Of a stretch of DNA of 32,985 nt, positions 1 through 7,999 are shown piece by piece. This DNA is from an uncultured Rikenella sp. (GTDB lineage: Bacteria; Bacteroidota; Bacteroidia; Bacteroidales; Rikenellaceae). Position numbers and translations under genes: made by a program. Position 1 is the stretch's first letter; every line of letters begins with the position of its first letter. The notes beneath the pieces were generated by a model that saw only the letters and a list, made by a program, of their open reading frames with translations, was not told where the DNA came from and did no database searches. The DNA is taken from the NCBI RefSeq assembly GCF_947628055.1, contig NZ_CANQYJ010000015.1, positions 1 through 32,985 of the forward strand. Direction: 5' to 3'.

Positions 1-88
1 AAGGGTATCCGGCAGGCTCAAGAGATGCGTTAGCATCTCAAAAAGTTTTTCTGGTTCTCTTTGTTCACAAAGAGAACAGTTCCCTCCC
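1..88. repeat. Partial palindromic intergenic element, copy A (right end only)
   Basis: This is the end module of a repeat family also found at 1566-1826, 23109-23638 and 32605 onward. It shows a small hairpin (GAGATGC/GCATCTC, 22-39) followed by a terminal hairpin with 11-bp arms (GTTCTCTTTGT / ACAAAGAGAAC, 54-77), then CAGTTCCCTC. The rest of the copy lies beyond the window edge. Similarity to the copies at 23109 and 32605 continues outward through a TGTACAATAAAA stretch to about position 105, so the true boundary may lie slightly further right. No coding potential is seen. Function is unknown. Confidence 0.75.
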
Positions 89-147
89 GAATATGTACAA
101 TAAAAAATAACCGCACACCGAGAAATTACAATTTGAAATAGGAAAAA

Positions 148-184
148 TACAATATAATATGGTAAAATGCAATATTATATTGTA
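148..184. promoter_or_regulatory. Perfect 13-bp inverted repeat upstream of aroA
   Basis: TACAATATAATAT (148-160) and ATATTATATTGTA (172-184) are perfect inverted copies separated by 11 bases, ending 28 bases before the aroA start codon. The arms are almost pure A+T inside an otherwise GC-rich gene region. It could be a repressor operator, a 5'-UTR hairpin or a cruciform-prone site. No exact TAnnTTTG promoter hexamer is seen nearby (a TACAATTTG at 127-135 is one base too long), so the promoter itself cannot be placed. Confidence 0.6.
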
Positions 185-212
185 CCGGACAATCCTTCAA
201 ACCGCACGATAG

Positions 213-1535
213 ATGAAAGAGACTGTATACCCTTCAGCAGTTCAGGGACGGATCGTCGCCCCCGCATCGAAAAGCTATGCCCAGCGGGCTTTGGCAGCGG
301 CCCTGCTGGTGCCCGACTCGGACAATCCCGCGGGATGGAGCGAGCTGCGGAACATGGGCCTTTGCAACGACACCTCGGCGGCGCTGGACGTGATCCGGCA
401 CCTGGGCGCAGAAGTGCGTTACGGAGACAACAAAGGGACTTACTATGTGGAGGGCGGCTTTCTGAAACACAAGCCGCAGGAGTTGAATATCGGGGAATCG
501 GGGTTGGCGACGCGGCTTTTCACGCCGATTGCGGCGCAAAGTCCCGTCCCGGTTACGATCACGGGACACGGCTCGATATTGAAACGTCCCGTGGCTTCCT
601 CTATGGCGGAGCCGCTGCGGGATTTGGGAGCGGCGATTTCTTTCACAGGGGGCGGCTTTTTACCTTTGACAGTGAGCGGGCCGCTCTGCGGGGGTCTTGT
701 GGAAGTGGACGGGTCGCTCAGTTCGCAATTCATCACAGGATTGCTGATGGCCTTGCCGCTGTCGGCGAAGGATACGCGGATCGTCGTCCGCAGCCCGAAG
801 AGCGTGCCGTATCTGGCCATGACGTTGGAGGTGCTGCGGGCGTTCGGTATTCGGGTGTCCCATGCGGCGGACTATACGGAATTCCGGGTGCCGGGGAGGC
901 AACGGTATCAGGCCGCATTGTACAATATCGAGGGGGATTGGAGCGGGGCGTCGTGCCTGTTGGTGGCGGGAGCTGTGGCCGGGGCGCCGGGCGGGCAGGG
1001 CGTAACGGTGGATAATCTGAATCCGAGGTCGTTGCAGGCGGATCGGGCGATCGTCGAGGCATTGGAACGGGCGGGGGCGTCGGTGGATTCTCGGGGCCAT
1101 CTGCTGACGGTGCGGCGGAGGGCCGAGGGGTTGCGGGGGTTTGAGTTTGATGCGACGGATTGTCCGGATTTGTTTCCTGCCTTGGCGGCACTGGCGACGT
1201 TCTGCCGGGGGATGACGGTGTTGCGGGGAACGACGCGGCTGACGCACAAGGAGAGCGACCGGGCGGCGACGATTGCGGCGGAGTTTGCCAAGTTAGGGGT
1301 GGAGATCGACCTGTCGCAGCGGGATACGATGATTGTGCGGGGGCTCTCGGATCCGAACGGCTTGCTGACGGTGCGGGATGCTTTGCTGGACAGCCATAAC
1401 GATCACCGGATCGCCATGGCGACGGCGGTGGCGGCGCTCAGGGCGAACCGGCCGGTTGTAATCGATGGGGCGACGGCGGTGGATAAGTCGTATCCGAACT
1501 TCTGGAACGACCTCAAAAACATATGTTTAAAATAA
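213..1535 (+). CDS. aroA: 3-phosphoshikimate 1-carboxyvinyltransferase (EPSP synthase)
   Basis: This enzyme transfers enolpyruvyl from phosphoenolpyruvate to shikimate 3-phosphate, the sixth step of the cytoplasmic shikimate pathway to aromatic amino acids. The 440-residue product has the family length and landmarks: APASKSYAQRA (residues 16-26, the substrate-binding Lys), GESGLATR (94-101, a variant of the usual GNSGT loop), SLSSQFITGLL in the first half, THKESDR near residue 350, and SHNDHRIAMA near residue 395. The chosen ATG gives the canonical short N terminus, and earlier in-frame starts are not needed. It stands alone on the plus strand between two copies of the palindromic repeat, with a perfect AT-rich inverted repeat just upstream. 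The gene is markedly GC-rich. The GESG variant is also what I would expect of divergent Bacteroidota AroA proteins (recalled, not checked). Confidence 0.96.
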   Translation: MKETVYPSAVQGRIVAPASKSYAQRALAAALLVPDSDNPAGWSELRNMGLCNDTSAALDVIRHLGAEVRYGDNKGTYYVEGGFLKHKPQELNIGESGLATRLFTPIAAQSPVPVTITGHGSILKRPVASSMAEPLRDLGAAISFTGGGFLPLTVSGPLCGGLVEVDGSLSSQFITGLLMALPLSAKDTRIVVRSPKSVPYLAMTLEVLRAFGIRVSHAADYTEFRVPGRQRYQAALYNIEGDWSGASCLLVAGAVAGAPGGQGVTVDNLNPRSLQADRAIVEALERAGASVDSRGHLLTVRRRAEGLRGFEFDATDCPDLFPALAALATFCRGMTVLRGTTRLTHKESDRAATIAAEFAKLGVEIDLSQRDTMIVRGLSDPNGLLTVRDALLDSHNDHRIAMATAVAALRANRPVVIDGATAVDKSYPNFWNDLKNICLK

Positions 1536-1565
1536 TACCGTTCGTTTATTCTGTACCCCACTGTG

Positions 1566-1826
1566 AGTGACTGTTCTTTCTTTGAAAAGAAAGAACCAAA
1601 GAAACTTTCAGATAGCTGCGCTACTCCTTAGGCTCCGCAGTCCTTTTGCATTGCGTTTTTTTGGGGCGTGGCAATAGCGGGCATAAAGCGTTATTTACCT
1701 AAGTGCCCGCTATTGCTTACACCCCAAAAAGATCAAAGACCAGGGTACCCGGCAGGCTCAAGAGATGCGCAAGCATCTCAGAAAGTTTTTCTGGTTCTCT
1801 TTGTTCACAAAGAGAACAGTTCCCTC
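1566..1826. repeat. Complete palindromic intergenic element, copy B
   Basis: This element fills most of the 331-base gap between aroA and the response regulator. Its left end is a hairpin with 11-bp arms (1573-1583 / 1586-1596) followed by ACTTTCAGATAGC and GGCTCCGCAGTCC. Its right end, read on the other strand, has the same plan: ACTGTT, an 11-bp hairpin (1794-1804 / 1807-1817), ACTTTCTGAGATGC, then GAGCCTGCCGGGTAC. The ends are therefore diverged inverted copies of one module. Between them lies a long imperfect inverted repeat (1657-1683 / 1704-1730, core GCAATAGCGGGCA / TGCCCGCTATTGC) flanked by T and A runs. A reading frame crosses it but has no recognisable product. It could be a MITE-like or REP-like element, or a structured RNA. 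Confidence 0.8.
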
Positions 1827-1867
1827 AAACATAGGGTAGCGAATAAACGAACGATTAATTTGCAATT

Positions 1868-2563
1868 ATGGAGGAGACAAAGAGATATTCAGTCTTGTTG
1901 GTCGACGATCACGCCCTGTTTCGGAACGGATTGAAACTGCTGTTGAACACACACCCGAGATTTCGGGTCGCAGGAGAAGCCGCTACCGGAGCCGAAATGC
2001 TCGCCTTGTTAGATGCAGCAGCCGCCACTCAGGGAGGACTGCCCGATGTAGTGCTGCTCGACATCTCGATGCCCGAAATGAACGGCATCGACGCCGCCGC
2101 GCAAGCCCTGGCCCTCTATCCCGACCTGCGGATCATCACCCTGTCGATGTACGGAGAAGAAGACTATTACTTCAAGATGGTATCGCAAGGCGTGAAAGGA
2201 TTCCTGCTCAAAAACTCAGACATCACAGAAGTTTACACCGCATTGGAAACCGTGTTAGACGGCGGGTCGTATTTTTCCCAGGAACTGCTGTTCAACCTCG
2301 TGAGCAACCTGCGTTCGTCGCCGCCGGACACCGAAGCCGCCGCACATGCGGAAAAAACCGATCCAGCCTCCCTGTCGGAACGGGAAAAAGAGATCCTGCT
2401 CCTGATCTGCAAAGGACTGACCAACTACGAAATCGCAGACAAACTTTTCATCTCGAAACGGACAGTAGACAAACACCGCGCCAATATCCTCGAAAAAACG
2501 AACTGCAAAAACACAGCCAACTTAGTAGTCTACGCCATCAAAAACGGACTGGTGGAAATCTGA
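1868..2563 (+). CDS. Response regulator, NarL/FixJ (LuxR-HTH) family
   Basis: This is a two-component response regulator of 231 residues. The N-terminal receiver domain (about 6-125) has the acidic pair at residues 13-14 (VDDH), the phospho-acceptor Asp65 in VVLLDISMPEMNG, and Lys115 in GFLLKNSD. The C-terminal GerE/LuxR DNA-binding domain (about 165-231) reads LSEREKEILLLICKGLTN, then IADKLFISKRTVDKHRANI, the usual recognition helix. No histidine kinase gene is adjacent, so it is an orphan in this window. Its cognate kinase should be encoded elsewhere. The start is 42 bases after the repeat element ends. No clear promoter is seen in that short gap. It could in principle regulate the TonB receptor downstream, but that gene has its own promoter-like sequence and the link is only positional. 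Confidence 0.93.
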   Translation: MEETKRYSVLLVDDHALFRNGLKLLLNTHPRFRVAGEAATGAEMLALLDAAAATQGGLPDVVLLDISMPEMNGIDAAAQALALYPDLRIITLSMYGEEDYYFKMVSQGVKGFLLKNSDITEVYTALETVLDGGSYFSQELLFNLVSNLRSSPPDTEAAAHAEKTDPASLSEREKEILLLICKGLTNYEIADKLFISKRTVDKHRANILEKTNCKNTANLVVYAIKNGLVEI

Positions 2564-2717
2564 GGCATCTCTCATCCAGCCGAACAGTCTTGTCCGATCA
2601 GGCAGCATCTATTCCGGATTTTCCGTCCGAACGTCTGCGGCTCGTTCGGACGGGAACCGCGCACCGGCCCGTGTCGGGACACTGCGGAAAACGGGAGCAA
2701 ATCACTACATATAGCGA

Positions 2718-2748
2718 TTGCCAGTCCCGACATCCTGTCTTTTCTTTG
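2718..2748 (+). promoter_or_regulatory. Bacteroidota-type promoter for the TonB-dependent receptor gene
   Basis: TTG at 2718-2720 is followed after exactly 20 bases by TTTCTTTG at 2741-2748, which matches the Bacteroidota -33 TTG / -7 TAnnTTTG consensus at all but one position. The predicted transcription start lies about 15 bases before the receptor start codon. ATATAGCGAT sits just upstream (2709-2718) and recurs as a tandem repeat upstream of purB. Confidence 0.6.
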
Positions 2749-2770
2749 CAGCCGTAATCCAATCCATCCG

Positions 2771-5137
2771 ATGAAACGATTTTTACTCGCCGCAGCCGCC
2801 TGGTTATGCGCAGCAGGGACAACCGTACCCGGTCACGCGAAAACGCCCCTCCTTTCCACAACCCTTCCGGAAGATACCCGCCTCGACTCGATCCGCACGC
2901 TCGAAACCGAAGAAGTAGTGATCCGCTCCTCGTCGAAAGAGACCAACAACCTGTGGAGCGTCCCCGAAGCCGTTTCGCTCATCACCCCCGCGAAAATAAA
3001 CAACCGGCAGATCGAATCGGTCAAAGACCTCAGTGCATTCGTCCCCAACCTCTTCATTCCCGACTACGGGTCGAAACTGACCACCCCGATCTACCTGCGC
3101 GGCGTCGGGGCGCGGAGCAGCGGGCAGAGCGTCGGAATGTACGTGGACAACATTCCGTACATGGACAAGTCCACCTTCGACTTTGAATTTATGGACATCC
3201 AGCGCATCGAAGTGCTGCGCGGGCCGCAGGGCACCCTCTACGGGCGGAACGCCATGGGAGGGATCATCAACGTCTACACCCTCTCGCCCCTCGAATATCA
3301 GGGCCACCGGCTCTCGGTCGGCGGGGGAAACTACGGCACGTGGAACGCCAAAATCTCGAAACTCGCCAAATTCGGCGACCGCGTGGGGCTCAGTGTCGGG
3401 GCTTACTACGAGCGAGAAGGGGGCTATTTCCGGAATGAATTTACCGGCAAAAAAGCGGACGAAGGACAATCGGCCGGAGGAAAACTCAAGTTAGAGTGGA
3501 AGATCAATCCCCGGCTTCGGGCGATGTTGGCCTCCAGCTTCGACTTCACCGACCAGGGAGCTTTCGCCTACGGCCTCTACGACAAAGAATCGCACGAAAT
3601 AAATCCCGTAAACTACAACGACCAGGGCAGCTATCTCCGGCGGATGAGCAACAGCTCGGTGCGGTTCGAGTACCGCACCGACAAGATACTGCTCACCTCG
3701 AACACCGGTTACCAGTGGCTCGACGACGACATGCGGATGGATCAGGACTTCACCCCGGCGAACATCTTCACCATCAACCAGCGCCAGCGGCAGCACTCCG
3801 TCAATCAGGAGATCGCCGTGCGGTCGGTGAAGCAGCAGAACTACCAGTGGTCGGCGGGAGCCTTCGCTTTCTATAACCACCTGACCACGGACGGCGACGT
3901 GCTGTTCAAGGAGGACGGTATCCGGAACATCCTCCAGCCGGTGTTCGATGCGATCCAGATGCCGGTCGCGCTGACGATCCGCAACAGCGAGATTCCCAAC
4001 CCCGGCACTTACCGGACGCCGGCGGTGGGGGCGGCGGTTTTTCACCAGTCCACGTTCAACGACCTGCTGACCGAGGGGTTGTCGCTGACGTTAGGGCTGC
4101 GGCTCGACTACGAGAAACAGTACCTGAAATACAACACTTCGATGGCGATCGACCTGTTGGCGACGAATAAGCCGGGAGGCATCCCGATGCTGCCGCCGGC
4201 GGGAGTCGAGCTGCCGATCGACAAGACGCTCACCGGGCGGGACGATCAGGATTTCCTGCAATGGCTGCCGAAGGTTTCGCTCAAGTACGAGTGTACGCCG
4301 GAGATCATGACCTATTTCACCGCGGCGAAAGGGTACAAGGCGGGAGGTTACAACATCCAGATGTTTTCGGAGGTGATGCAGGACAGCCTGCGGGCGGCGC
4401 GGCCGGCGATGGGCGGAGGCGGTCGTCCGGGGGCGGCGGCGAAAGCCGCGACCCCGGTTGCGGGCGGAGAGATTCGCAACGCATTAGCTTACAAGCCGGA
4501 ACAGACGTGGAACTACGAATTAGGTACGCGCGGTCGGTTTTGGGACGGGCGGATGAACCTGGAGCTGGCTCTGTTCCTGATGGATATTCGCGATGTGCAG
4601 CTGACGCAGTTCGTGAACGGCGGCAGCGGCCGCATCCTGACCAATGCGGGGAAAGGGCGGAGCTACGGGGTCGAGGCGACGGTGGAGCTGCGGCCGGTGA
4701 CAGGGCTCAGTATCGACCTGAACTACGGATTCACGCACGCCACATTCCGGGATTATGACGGAGGAACGAACGCGGCCGGAGAGTCGATCAATTACCGAGG
4801 GAAGTTCATTCCTTACGTGCCGCAGCATACCTTTTCGGCCGGGGCGGCTTATACGCTGAACCTGCCGCAGCGCTGGGTGGACCGGATGACTTTCGCGGCG
4901 CAGTACACGGGTGCGGGGCGTATCTATTGGAATGAGGCGAATGATGTGCAGCAGCCGTTCTACGGGCTGCTGAATGCCAAGGTGTCGTTCCGGCACGATT
5001 TCGTGCGGCTGGAGCTGTGGGCCCGGAATATCCTCGATACCGATTACGGGGCGTTCTATTTCGAGTCGTTCGGCAATTCGTTCATTCAGCGGGGGAAGCC
5101 GTTCACGTGCGGGGCGAATTTGGTATTCGCTTTTTAA
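2771..5137 (+). CDS. TonB-dependent outer-membrane receptor
   Basis: This is a 788-residue outer-membrane active transporter driven by TonB/ExbBD. It has a Sec signal peptide (residues 1-23, MKRFLLAAAAWLCAAG... GHA), a likely TonB box EEVVIRS (47-53), and a plug domain with VSLITPAKI, IYLRGVGARSSGQ and the IEVLRGPQGTLYGRNAMGG block (147-164). The beta-barrel continues to a terminal aromatic residue (VFAF). It lacks the N-terminal carboxypeptidase-like domain and SusD partner of glycan-uptake SusC proteins, so a metal-siderophore, vitamin or similar cargo is more likely; the substrate cannot be read from sequence. An unusual Gly/Ala/Pro-rich segment (about 546-565) interrupts a barrel strand region and is probably a surface loop. 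It has its own promoter-like element and converges on rubredoxin. Confidence 0.93.
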   Translation: MKRFLLAAAAWLCAAGTTVPGHAKTPLLSTTLPEDTRLDSIRTLETEEVVIRSSSKETNNLWSVPEAVSLITPAKINNRQIESVKDLSAFVPNLFIPDYGSKLTTPIYLRGVGARSSGQSVGMYVDNIPYMDKSTFDFEFMDIQRIEVLRGPQGTLYGRNAMGGIINVYTLSPLEYQGHRLSVGGGNYGTWNAKISKLAKFGDRVGLSVGAYYEREGGYFRNEFTGKKADEGQSAGGKLKLEWKINPRLRAMLASSFDFTDQGAFAYGLYDKESHEINPVNYNDQGSYLRRMSNSSVRFEYRTDKILLTSNTGYQWLDDDMRMDQDFTPANIFTINQRQRQHSVNQEIAVRSVKQQNYQWSAGAFAFYNHLTTDGDVLFKEDGIRNILQPVFDAIQMPVALTIRNSEIPNPGTYRTPAVGAAVFHQSTFNDLLTEGLSLTLGLRLDYEKQYLKYNTSMAIDLLATNKPGGIPMLPPAGVELPIDKTLTGRDDQDFLQWLPKVSLKYECTPEIMTYFTAAKGYKAGGYNIQMFSEVMQDSLRAARPAMGGGGRPGAAAKAATPVAGGEIRNALAYKPEQTWNYELGTRGRFWDGRMNLELALFLMDIRDVQLTQFVNGGSGRILTNAGKGRSYGVEATVELRPVTGLSIDLNYGFTHATFRDYDGGTNAAGESINYRGKFIPYVPQHTFSAGAAYTLNLPQRWVDRMTFAAQYTGAGRIYWNEANDVQQPFYGLLNAKVSFRHDFVRLELWARNILDTDYGAFYFESFGNSFIQRGKPFTCGANLVFAF

Positions 5138-5144
5138 CTGATCG

Positions 5145-5309
5145 TTATTTTTCGACTTTGCTGAACATTTCCTTGCCCACGCCGCAGAGCGGGCACTCGA
5201 AATCGTCCGGCAGCTCCTCGAACGGCGTTCCCGGGGCGATGCCCCCTTCCGGATACCCCTCTTCCGGATTATAAACCCAATCGCATACGTCGCATTTGTA
5301 GCTGTCCAT
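5145..5309 (-). CDS. Rubredoxin
   Basis: This 54-residue one-iron electron carrier is typical in length for rubredoxin. Both iron-binding loops are present: CDVCDW (Cys6, Cys9) and CPLCGVG (Cys39, Cys42), with the conserved [16 protein letters not shown] and [11 protein letters not shown] stretches between them. It would pass electrons at low potential in the cytoplasm, often in peroxide or oxygen detoxification in anaerobes. It lies 30 bases downstream of purB on the same strand and is probably co-transcribed. A TAACTTTA sequence just before its start could also serve as a weak -7 element. Its stop codon is 7 bases from the convergent receptor gene. Confidence 0.95.
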   Translation of the reverse strand: MDSYKCDVCDWVYNPEEGYPEGGIAPGTPFEELPDDFECPLCGVGKEMFSKVEK

Positions 5310-5339
5310 AATAATAGTGATTTAAAGTTAGTATAGTAG

Positions 5340-6692
5340 TTACCTTGAAAAAAGGCCTATGTAAGTATGCGGCGTCAAAGCCCGCAACTCCCGTTTCACC
5401 GGCTCCGCCACCTCCAGCCCGTCGATGAACGCCGCGATGTCCGCCTGCGTGATCCCCTTGTTCGTGCGCGTCAGAGCCTTGAGCGCCTCGTAAGGATTCG
5501 GATACTTCTCCCGCCGCAGAATGGTCTGAATCCCCTCGGCCACCACCGCCCAATTGTTGTCCAGATCCCGGTCGATAGCCTCCCGGTTGATGATCAGCTT
5601 GCCCAAACCCTTCATCAGCGAAGCGACGGCAATCAACGTATGGGCCATCGGCACGCCGATATTCCGCAACACCGTCGAGTCGGTCAAGTCCCTCTGCAAC
5701 CGGGATACCGGCAATTTTGCTGCCAAATGTTCAAAAACGGCATTCGCCATCCCCAAATTTCCTTCGGCATTCTCGAAATCGATCGGATTGACCTTGTGCG
5801 GCATGGCCGACGACCCCACCTCTCCGGCTTTGATCTTCTGCTTGAAATACTCCATCGAGATGTATGTCCACATATCGCGCGCCAAGTCGATGAGGATCGT
5901 GTTGATCCGTTTCAAGGCGTCGAAAATGGCGGCCAGGTTGTCGTAATGTTCGATCTGCGTCGTGTACTGCGACCGTTCCAGCCCCAAAGTCTCGCCGACG
6001 AACCGGTTGGCGAACGCCACCCAGTCCACCGCCGGATAGGCCGCGGCGTGTGCGTTGAAATTCCCCGTCGCCCCCCCGAACTTGGCCGGGAAAGGGATCG
6101 CCCGCAGCTGCGCCAGCTGTTTCCCGAGCCGTTCGATGAACACGCGGATCTCTTTTCCCAAAACCGTCGGCGAGGCCGGCTGTCCGTGCGTATGGGCCAG
6201 CATCGGCACGGCCCCCCACTCGGCCGCCAGCTCTTCGAGCTTGCCGACCAGTCCGTCCATGGCCGGATCATAGAGGTCGCGGATCGCCGCCTTGAGGCTG
6301 TACGGCGTAGCGGTGTTGTTTATATCCTGTGAGGTCAGCCCGAAGTGCACGAATTCGCGCTCGTCGCCGAGTTTCAGGGCGTCCATCTTCTCTTTGATGA
6401 AGTATTCGACGGCTTTCACATCGTGGTTCGTGGTCTGCTCGATCTCTTTCACGCGTTCGGCGTCCGGCACGCTGAAGTTCCGGTATATGTCGCGCAGGGT
6501 TTCGTAAAGCCCCTTGTCGAAATCCGCCAGCTGTGGCAAAGGCAGCTCGCACAAGGCGATGAAGTATTCGATCTCTACCTGCACCCGGCAACGTATCAGG
6601 GCGTATTCGGAAAAGTAGTCGCCCAACCGCTCGACTTTGCCGCGGTAACGGCCGTCGACGGGCGAAATGGCTGTCAATCGGTTCAGTTCCAT
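5340..6692 (-). CDS. purB: Adenylosuccinate lyase
   Basis: This enzyme splits adenylosuccinate to AMP and fumarate, and SAICAR to AICAR, acting twice in purine synthesis in the cytoplasm. The 450-residue protein begins MELNRLTAISPVDGRYRGK, characteristic of the longer E. coli-type enzymes, and carries the fumarase/lyase superfamily signature GSSAMPHKVNPIDFENAEGN near residues 292-311. Other landmarks are FVHFGLTSQDINNTA (about 135-150) and AHTHGQPASPT (about 171-181) with the catalytic histidines. The start is fixed by the conserved N terminus. The gene is preceded by a long leader (about 170 bases) from a strong-looking promoter, and rubredoxin follows closely. Confidence 0.97.
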   Translation of the reverse strand: MELNRLTAISPVDGRYRGKVERLGDYFSEYALIRCRVQVEIEYFIALCELPLPQLADFDKGLYETLRDIYRNFSVPDAERVKEIEQTTNHDVKAVEYFIKEKMDALKLGDEREFVHFGLTSQDINNTATPYSLKAAIRDLYDPAMDGLVGKLEELAAEWGAVPMLAHTHGQPASPTVLGKEIRVFIERLGKQLAQLRAIPFPAKFGGATGNFNAHAAAYPAVDWVAFANRFVGETLGLERSQYTTQIEHYDNLAAIFDALKRINTILIDLARDMWTYISMEYFKQKIKAGEVGSSAMPHKVNPIDFENAEGNLGMANAVFEHLAAKLPVSRLQRDLTDSTVLRNIGVPMAHTLIAVASLMKGLGKLIINREAIDRDLDNNWAVVAEGIQTILRREKYPNPYEALKALTRTNKGITQADIAAFIDGLEVAEPVKRELRALTPHTYIGLFSR

Positions 6693-6851
6693 TTGGTGTC
6701 TGTTATTGTCGTTCGGTCACTGCCCCGGAGGAGAATGACCGTGAAAAGGCAACAGGTGGGAGTGTCGACCCGTTGCATTTTATTTTAATCGACAGGATGA
6801 GGTAACGAAATGGCAATGGTACGGTTTGCGTACATTGCATCGAGAATTACA

Positions 6852-6870
6852 GTCTCAAAAACCTTGAGAC
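6852..6870. promoter_or_regulatory. Inverted repeat at the predicted purB transcription start
   Basis: GTCTCAA (6852-6858) and TTGAGAC (6864-6870) are perfect inverted copies around five bases. On the minus strand the outer arm abuts the -7 element, so the palindrome covers the expected initiation site. This is a good position for a repressor operator, or it would form a 5'-terminal hairpin on the transcript. The regulator is not known. Confidence 0.45.
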
Positions 6871-6900
6871 AAATTTAGTGAAAACAATCGGAACGGGCAA
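6870..6900 (-). promoter_or_regulatory. Bacteroidota-type promoter for purB
   Basis: Read on the minus strand, TTG (6900-6898) is followed after exactly 20 bases by TAAATTTG (6877-6870), an exact match to the Bacteroidota -33/-7 consensus. Transcription should start near 6862, leaving a leader of about 170 bases before the purB start codon. The leader contains CGGTCA...TGACCG inverted copies close to the gene. Confidence 0.7.
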
Positions 6901-6930
6901 CTTTCGCGGGTTATGCTCTTCGCTTCTCCT

Positions 6931-6954
6931 TTTATATAGCGATTTATATAGCGA
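6931..6954. repeat. 12-bp tandem duplication in the purB-lptB intergenic region
   Basis: TTTATATAGCGA occurs twice head to tail. The 533-base gap between purB and lptB (6693-7225) also holds the purB promoter and palindrome. I see no convincing gene or clear lptB promoter in it; a TATCTTTA at 7068-7075 is the nearest -7-like sequence on the plus strand, without a matching TTG. The related ATATAGCGAT lies just before the TonB receptor promoter, so the motif may be a protein-binding site. Confidence 0.5.
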
Positions 6955-7225
6955 TGCGTCCCGCGATGGGAACTCCGCTGTGGCTGTCGCCGGGAGGCGA
7001 ATGCGGCAAAGATCGCGATTTCATGGCTGCTCTCGCCCCGAACGAGGGTTTCATTGACATTTTTGCTTATCTTTACTCTGTCTAATATCCGACAAGTGGC
7101 AGATTCACAGTAGAATAACGAATGATTGCCGTATCGGGGGACTGTCGTTTCCCTGCGTTCGCCGGGAGAACGGCACGCTCGAACCGGATAGGTGTTGACC
7201 GAACTGAAAATATCGACTGCGTTAC

Positions 7226-7999
7226 ATGGAAAACCCGCTGGAATACAACAATCCGAACGAGAAGATGCGTCTGTGGACAAAAGACCTCGTCAAGAAATAC
7301 AAGTCGCGCACGGTGGTGAACGGTGTCTCGATCGACGTGGTGCAGGGCGAGATCGTGGGGCTGCTCGGGCCGAACGGGGCTGGCAAAACCACCACTTTCT
7401 ACATGACGGTGGGACTGATCAAACCCAATGCCGGGCAGATCTTCCTCAACGACCTCGACATTACCCAACAGCCTGTTTACCGGCGGGCCCAGCTGGGCGT
7501 GGGGTATCTGGCGCAGGAGGCTTCGGTGTTCCGGCGGCTTTCGGTGGAGGACAATATCCGGGCCGTGCTCCAGATGACCGACTACTCCAAGGAGTACCAG
7601 CGCGAGCGGATCGAGTACCTGATCCGCGAGTTCAGTCTCACGAAAGTGCGGAAAAGCCTCGGCCAGCAGCTCTCGGGAGGGGAGCGGCGGCGGACGGAGA
7701 TCGCGCGGGCTGTGGCTATCAATCCGAAGTTTATCCTCCTCGACGAACCGTTCGCGGGAGTCGATCCGATCGCCGTGGCCGAGATTCAGTCCATCGTGGC
7801 GTCGCTCAAGGAGAAGAACATCGGGGTGATTATTACCGACCACAACGTGCACGAGACACTCTCCATTACCGACCGCACCTATATTCTGGTCGAGGGGAAG
7901 GTGATCCGCACCGGAACGGCCGAGGAGCTGGCGGCGGACGAGTATGTGCGGCGGGTTTACCTCGGGCCGGACTTCGAGCTGCGGAAGGTCAGGAAATAA
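7226..7999 (+). CDS. lptB: LPS export ABC transporter ATP-binding protein LptB
   Basis: This is the ATPase of the LptB2FG complex, which extracts lipopolysaccharide from the inner membrane and pushes it along the Lpt bridge. The 257-residue protein shows Walker A GPNGAGKTT (about residues 49-57), the Q-loop at YLAQEASVFRRLS, the ABC signature LSGGERRRTEIARA, Walker B FILLDEPFAGVD, and the switch histidine in ITDHNVHE. The pairing of FAGVDPIAV with DHNVHETL is typical of LptB rather than other ABC ATPases. The start is either 7226 or the internal Met at 7265 (MRLWTKDLVKKY), which matches the usual LptB N terminus better. The membrane partners are not in this window. Confidence 0.94.
   Translation: MENPLEYNNPNEKMRLWTKDLVKKYKSRTVVNGVSIDVVQGEIVGLLGPNGAGKTTTFYMTVGLIKPNAGQIFLNDLDITQQPVYRRAQLGVGYLAQEASVFRRLSVEDNIRAVLQMTDYSKEYQRERIEYLIREFSLTKVRKSLGQQLSGGERRRTEIARAVAINPKFILLDEPFAGVDPIAVAEIQSIVASLKEKNIGVIITDHNVHETLSITDRTYILVEGKVIRTGTAEELAADEYVRRVYLGPDFELRKVRK

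Noticed and set aside
1668..1934. 88-codon frame across repeat copy B
   Set aside because: Runs through the palindromic element into the response regulator gene in another frame; no conserved features.
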